Positions 61,448 to 64,000 of a DNA stretch of 64,000 nucleotides are shown here, one piece after another (position 1 is the stretch's first letter; each line of letters opens with the position of its first letter). The DNA is from Bradyrhizobium sp. SZCCT0153 (GTDB taxonomy: Bacteria; Pseudomonadota; Alphaproteobacteria; Rhizobiales; Xanthobacteraceae). A model generated the notes under the pieces. The model made no database searches. It was not told where the DNA came from and saw only the letters and a program-made list of their open reading frames with translations. Location: positions 1,221,822-1,285,821 of the forward strand of contig NZ_JAFCKS010000002.1 in NCBI RefSeq assembly GCF_018129995.1. Direction: 5' to 3'. The position numbers were made by a program, and so were the translations under genes.

Positions 61448-61849
61448 TCAAGCAAGGGTGGTGGTCACCTCGATGTTACGGTGCACCGCCTTGGAATAGG
61501 GGCAGATGCCGTGCGCGGCTTCGATCAGCTCTTGCGCGACGGCGCGATCGACGCCCGGGACGCTGACGTCGAGGCGGGCACGCAGGAAGAATGCGCCGCC
61601 GGCGTTGTTCAGGTCGATCGTGGTGTCGACCGACGGCTCGCTCGGCAGCTTGACCTTGCGCTGGGCGGCGGCAAGGCCGAGTGCGCCGAGGTAGCAGGCC
61701 GACCAGGCGGCGGCGAACAGGTTTTCGGCAGCGGGATGTGGCTGGGCCAGCTTGATGTCGAGAGTGCCGTCGCTCGCGTGCGCGGCGCCGTCGGCGCCGG
61801 AGGTGACGTGGGTCTTGCCGGTGAAGAGAAGCTTTGCAGCGGTGGTCAT
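61448..61849 (-). CDS. ohr: Organic hydroperoxide resistance protein (Ohr/OsmC)
   Basis: A 133-residue Ohr. Both redox Cys residues are present: Cys52 in AAWSACYLGAL and Cys116 in HGICPYSKAV. The family start (KLLFTGKTHVTSGADGAA) is intact. It reduces organic hydroperoxides using lipoyl-dependent thiols. ATG 61849 with AAAGGATC upstream is the right start; a frame that runs on to 62074 is non-coding. It is divergent from the ohrR gene at 61998, with two OhrR-type operator palindromes in the gap. Confidence 0.94.
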   Translation of the reverse strand: MTTAAKLLFTGKTHVTSGADGAAHASDGTLDIKLAQPHPAAENLFAAAWSACYLGALGLAAAQRKVKLPSEPSVDTTIDLNNAGGAFFLRARLDVSVPGVDRAVAQELIEAAHGICPYSKAVHRNIEVTTTLA

Positions 61850-61880
61850 GGCGGATCCTTTCGGGTTGTATTTAGATCGT

Positions 61881-61897
61881 ATCCGATTTAATCGGAT
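61881..61897. promoter_or_regulatory. OhrR operator 1
   Basis: ATCCGATTTAATCGGAT, a perfect 17-bp palindrome in the ohr/ohrR gap on the ohr side. The second copy is at 61939-61953. Confidence 0.75.
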
Positions 61898-61938
61898 GCG
61901 CGTTGAAATAAACCCCTTGGCCCCGCTGATCAAGCTCT

Positions 61939-61953
61939 TCCGATTTAATCGGA
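61939..61953. promoter_or_regulatory. OhrR operator 2
   Basis: TCCGATTTAATCGGA, the same 15-bp core as operator 1, 58 bases further and closer to ohrR. The paired arrangement suggests one operator for each divergent promoter. Confidence 0.75.
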
Positions 61954-61997
61954 TGCGATTTATATCCTGTGCCGGATCACGAATTGCGGAGGTTCCC

Positions 61998-62453
61998 GTG
62001 TCCCGTCCCGCCAAAGCTGCCGGCAAAGGCCGGAAACTGTCGAACTTCCTGTGCTTCGCCGTGTACTCGGCCAATCTCGCCTTCGGCCGCGCCTACAAGC
62101 CGCTCTTGGACAAGGTCGGTCTGACCTACACCCAGTACATCGCCATGGTGGCGCTGTCGGACGAGGACGAGCAGACGGTTAGCGCGCTCGGCGAGAAGCT
62201 GTTCCTGGAATCCAACACGCTGACGCCCATCCTCAAGAAGCTCGAGCAGATGGGCTACATCCGCCGTCACCGCGATCCTGACGACGAGCGGCAGGTGCTG
62301 CTGAGCCTGACGTCTGCAGGGCGCAAACTAATCGAGCAGGATCTCGGGGAGGCCGTGATCGAGGCGACCGGGCTCGGCGACGAGTTTCCGGCCGTGCAGA
62401 AGACGGTCAGCAGATTGCGCGACAATCTGCTGCGCAACACCAAGCCTCGATAG
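61998..62453 (+). CDS. ohrR: MarR family peroxide-sensing repressor OhrR
   Basis: A 151-residue OhrR. The reactive Cys19 lies in NFLCFAVYSANLAFGRAYKPLL, the position of the peroxide-sensing Cys. No other Cys is present, so this is the one-Cys type. The winged-helix (QTVSALGEKLFLESNTLTPILKKLEQMGYIRRHRDPDDERQVLLSLT) is intact. GTG 61998 with GGAGG just upstream is the start. It represses ohr and itself; organic hydroperoxides release it. The operators at 61881 and 61939 are in the gap to ohr. Confidence 0.94.
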   Translation: MSRPAKAAGKGRKLSNFLCFAVYSANLAFGRAYKPLLDKVGLTYTQYIAMVALSDEDEQTVSALGEKLFLESNTLTPILKKLEQMGYIRRHRDPDDERQVLLSLTSAGRKLIEQDLGEAVIEATGLGDEFPAVQKTVSRLRDNLLRNTKPR

Positions 62454-62484
62454 GCCGGGTCTTGAAGCGTGCCGACGCTCGCGC

Positions 62485-62838
62485 TCAGCCGAGTCCCAGC
62501 GCCTTGCGCGATTTGCGCGTCAGCCTCGCCACGATCAGCGCGTGGGCCTGCGCGAGATAGGCCGTGAGCTCGGCGTCTGACAGCGCGTTGTTGCTGACGA
62601 GCTGCACCCATTTGGCGCGCGCAAGATACGGCGCAGGCCGCGCCAAGCCGTGCTCGATCAGCATGGCATAGGCCATGTTCGAGACCTTGAACATGTAGCC
62701 GCCGGAGCTTGCGGCAAAGCCGCCGCCGAGCGCGAACATCTTGCCGCCGACCTTGAACACGGAGGTGCCTTCCCATTGCACCACCTTGGTGACGGATGGC
62801 AGGCGCAGACAGCGGGTTTCGAAAGCCTTGGGCGTCAT
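62485..62838 (-). CDS. MmcQ/YjbR family protein
   Basis: A 117-residue protein. TPKAFETRCLRLPSVTKVVQWEGTSVFKVGGKMFALGG is the YjbR/MmcQ N-terminal pattern, followed by KVSNMAYAMLIEHGLARPAPYLARAKWVQLVSNNALSDAELTAYLAQAHALIVARL. These small proteins have a CyaY-like or double-wing DNA-binding fold, and their role is unclear. ATG 62838 is favoured; a frame running to 62976 adds sequence without family match. It is convergent with ohrR, separated by 31 bases. Confidence 0.85.
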   Translation of the reverse strand: MTPKAFETRCLRLPSVTKVVQWEGTSVFKVGGKMFALGGGFAASSGGYMFKVSNMAYAMLIEHGLARPAPYLARAKWVQLVSNNALSDAELTAYLAQAHALIVARLTRKSRKALGLG

Positions 62839-63116
62839 GCGATCGCAAGCGAGAGTTGGGACATCGGCAGGCCGGCATGGCACATGCGGCCGCCAACCAG
62901 GGAATGACATGCCACGTCGCCAGTTTCGATCAAGACCTGGCGCGCCGTGCGGTGTTTTCAACCGTGTCACCGACATACTCCAGCTCGAAGCAGGGGGTTC
63001 CCGTCAGCGAAGCCGCCGAGTGGACCCGACGCCCGGCGGCATCGCTCCCTGCGGGAACAGCGCCATGGTGTCCGATCACAGATCTGTGGGTTGCGGCGGC
63101 ATCATCGCAAATTATA
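62839..63116. other. Gap without a recognised gene
   Basis: About 280 bases between the YjbR-like start and the PadR operator. Short frames exist on both strands but have no family pattern or ribosome sites. The right end becomes A/T-rich (AAATTATATCG) just before the PadR element, so it probably holds the PadR promoter. Nothing else was identified. Confidence 0.5.
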
Positions 63117-63148
63117 TCGTAAGATATGTTTTACATAAGGACTTACGA
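63117..63148. promoter_or_regulatory. PadR operator candidate
   Basis: TCGTAAG (63117-63123), 18 bases, CTTACGA (63142-63148), enclosing a second inverted repeat TATGT-TTT-ACATA (63125-63137). PadR proteins bind related ATGT/ACAT palindromes. It covers the ribosome site and ends two bases before the ATG at 63150. Confidence 0.65.
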
Positions 63149-63149
63149 A

Positions 63150-63773
63150 ATGCACCACGGACGAGACCACAAGGACTTCCATTTCGGGCATTTCGCCCAT
63201 TTCGCCATGGGCAGACACGGCGGACGGCATCGCTTCGGTCGCGGCGGCCATGGCTTCTTCGGGCGCGGCGGCGACGATTTTCCGGGTGCGCGGCGGCTGT
63301 CGTCGCAGGACCTTCAGCTCGTGATCCTGGCGCTGCTCGCCGAAAACCCGGCGCACGGCTATGAGCTGATCAAGATCATCGAGGAGCGGTCCGACGGCTT
63401 CTATACGCCGAGTCCGGGGGTGATCTATCCGGCGCTGACCTATCTCGAAGAGGTGGGCCATGCGCGCGTCGAGCAGGATGGCGGCCGCAAGCTCTACAGC
63501 ATCACGCCCCAGGGCGAGGCTCATCTCGCCGAGCACCGTTCGACTGCGGACACGATCCTTCAGGCGCTGTCGCGGATCGGCCGCCGGATGGACGAGGTGC
63601 GCGAGGCCTTTGCCGGCGTCGGCGATCTCGATGGCGGTGCGTCGGACGAATTGCACCAGGCCCGCCATGGCCTCAAGCGCGCCCTGCGCGCCAAGCAGGG
63701 CTGCGATTCCGCCGAGGCGCGCCGCATTGCCGGAATTCTGGACCGTGCTGCGGCGGAAATCCTCGGCAAGTGA
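63150..63773 (+). CDS. PadR family transcriptional regulator with His-rich N-terminus
   Basis: A 207-residue PadR regulator. The winged helix (DLQLVILALLAENPAHGYELIKIIEERSDGFYTPSPGVIYPALTYLEEVGHARVEQDGGRKLYSITPQG, about residues 54-122) is canonical; a helical C-terminal domain follows. The first 45 residues hold nine histidines (positions 2, 3, 7, 11, 14, 17, 23, 27, 34) among Gly, Phe and Arg. This resembles the metal-binding extension of the nickel sensor YqjI of E. coli. ATG 63150 with AAGGA upstream is preferred to ATG 63126, which is inside the operator. Metal sensing is inferred. Confidence 0.88.
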   Translation: MHHGRDHKDFHFGHFAHFAMGRHGGRHRFGRGGHGFFGRGGDDFPGARRLSSQDLQLVILALLAENPAHGYELIKIIEERSDGFYTPSPGVIYPALTYLEEVGHARVEQDGGRKLYSITPQGEAHLAEHRSTADTILQALSRIGRRMDEVREAFAGVGDLDGGASDELHQARHGLKRALRAKQGCDSAEARRIAGILDRAAAEILGK

Positions 63774-64000
63774 GATTTCGCGATGACGCCGCTTCGTCGA
63801 AATAACAAGCCCTTGTGTTGCCCGTCGGGCAAATCACGCCATCGGTGGGTCGATGCCGGCCGGCGAAAATATTCCACTTTACCGAAATTCGGCTTTGGCG
63901 TATTCCTGCGTCACCTCATCCCTGTCAGAGGGGCGTATCGCGATCGTCACGAAACGCGGGATGGGTTGTGGCGGACGCTGGCAGCACTGGCGCGAAGGGC
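63774..64000. other. Non-coding end of the window, possible dispersed repeat
   Basis: 227 bases after padR with no convincing gene. The last 130 bases (CACCTCATCCCTGTCAGAGG... to the end) contain G-rich words that I recall from repeated DNA in Bradyrhizobium genomes, but this cannot be confirmed from one copy. No terminator with a U-run was found after padR. Confidence 0.35.

Noticed and set aside
61850..62074. Upstream extension of the ohr frame across the promoter
   Set aside because: It would run through both OhrR operators and the ohrR start region; family length and ribosome site support ATG 61849.

Overview
The window is high-GC alphaproteobacterial chromosome and most resembles Bradyrhizobium or a close relative in the Nitrobacteraceae. 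The grounds are strong G/C third-position bias, dense long open frames on both strands, several families of short intergenic palindromes, an EcfG-type (GGAAC-N17-CGTT) general-stress promoter, and gene content such as guaB, guaA, rlmE, rsmB, cspA, a valine-degradation operon and many MaoC, thiolase and SDR genes. This assignment is inferred from sequence style and content. No rRNA or tRNA gene, CRISPR array or intact insertion sequence was seen.

Layout. 1-6.1 kb: the end of a TadE/TadG-like pilus gene, a GMC oxidoreductase, and a two-gene operon (KaiC-like double-domain ATPase plus hybrid histidine kinase) behind an EcfG-type promoter. 6.2-11.2 kb: an MFS carrier, a thiolase, an enoyl-CoA hydratase, a hotdog thioesterase and a TetR regulator. 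11.2-21.5 kb: a LysR regulator divergent from mmsA, isobutyryl-CoA dehydrogenase, 3-hydroxyisobutyryl-CoA hydrolase and mmsB, a complete valine distal pathway. It continues into an acyl-CoA synthetase, a MaoC hydratase, an SDR and a flavoprotein that lacks a normal start codon. 21.5-28.3 kb, mostly minus strand: a D-threonine-aldolase-like enzyme, an ABC-F ATPase, a DUF188 protein and a solitary molybdenum hydroxylase large subunit. 28.5-42.3 kb: housekeeping genes (Ppx/GppA, rlmE, guaB, rsmB, cspA, guaA) with small membrane and hypothetical proteins between them.

42.3-64 kb is more accessory. It holds a PUA-like/HNH endonuclease, an SDR/SnoaL/methyltransferase unit facing a LysR gene, an alpha/beta hydrolase facing an AraC gene, a large metzincin-like protein with no signal peptide, a NylB-like serine hydrolase, a carboxylesterase, and a peptide deformylase homologue that has lost two of three metal ligands. 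It ends with a run of small regulators that sit beside visible operators: TetR with a membrane protein, a MarR-GNAT fusion, Ohr/OhrR and a His-rich PadR.

The observations most worth a second look are the metzincin-like protein, the degenerate deformylase, the PUA-like/HNH nuclease, the shared TetR operator pair, the stress-promoter-driven KaiC/kinase operon, the leaderless-looking MarR-GNAT promoter, and palindromic repeats whose ends meet or enter coding sequence. Start codons were often moved inward from the longest frame, using Shine-Dalgarno (SD) spacing and family length. Functional calls rest on motifs read by eye, without database searches.
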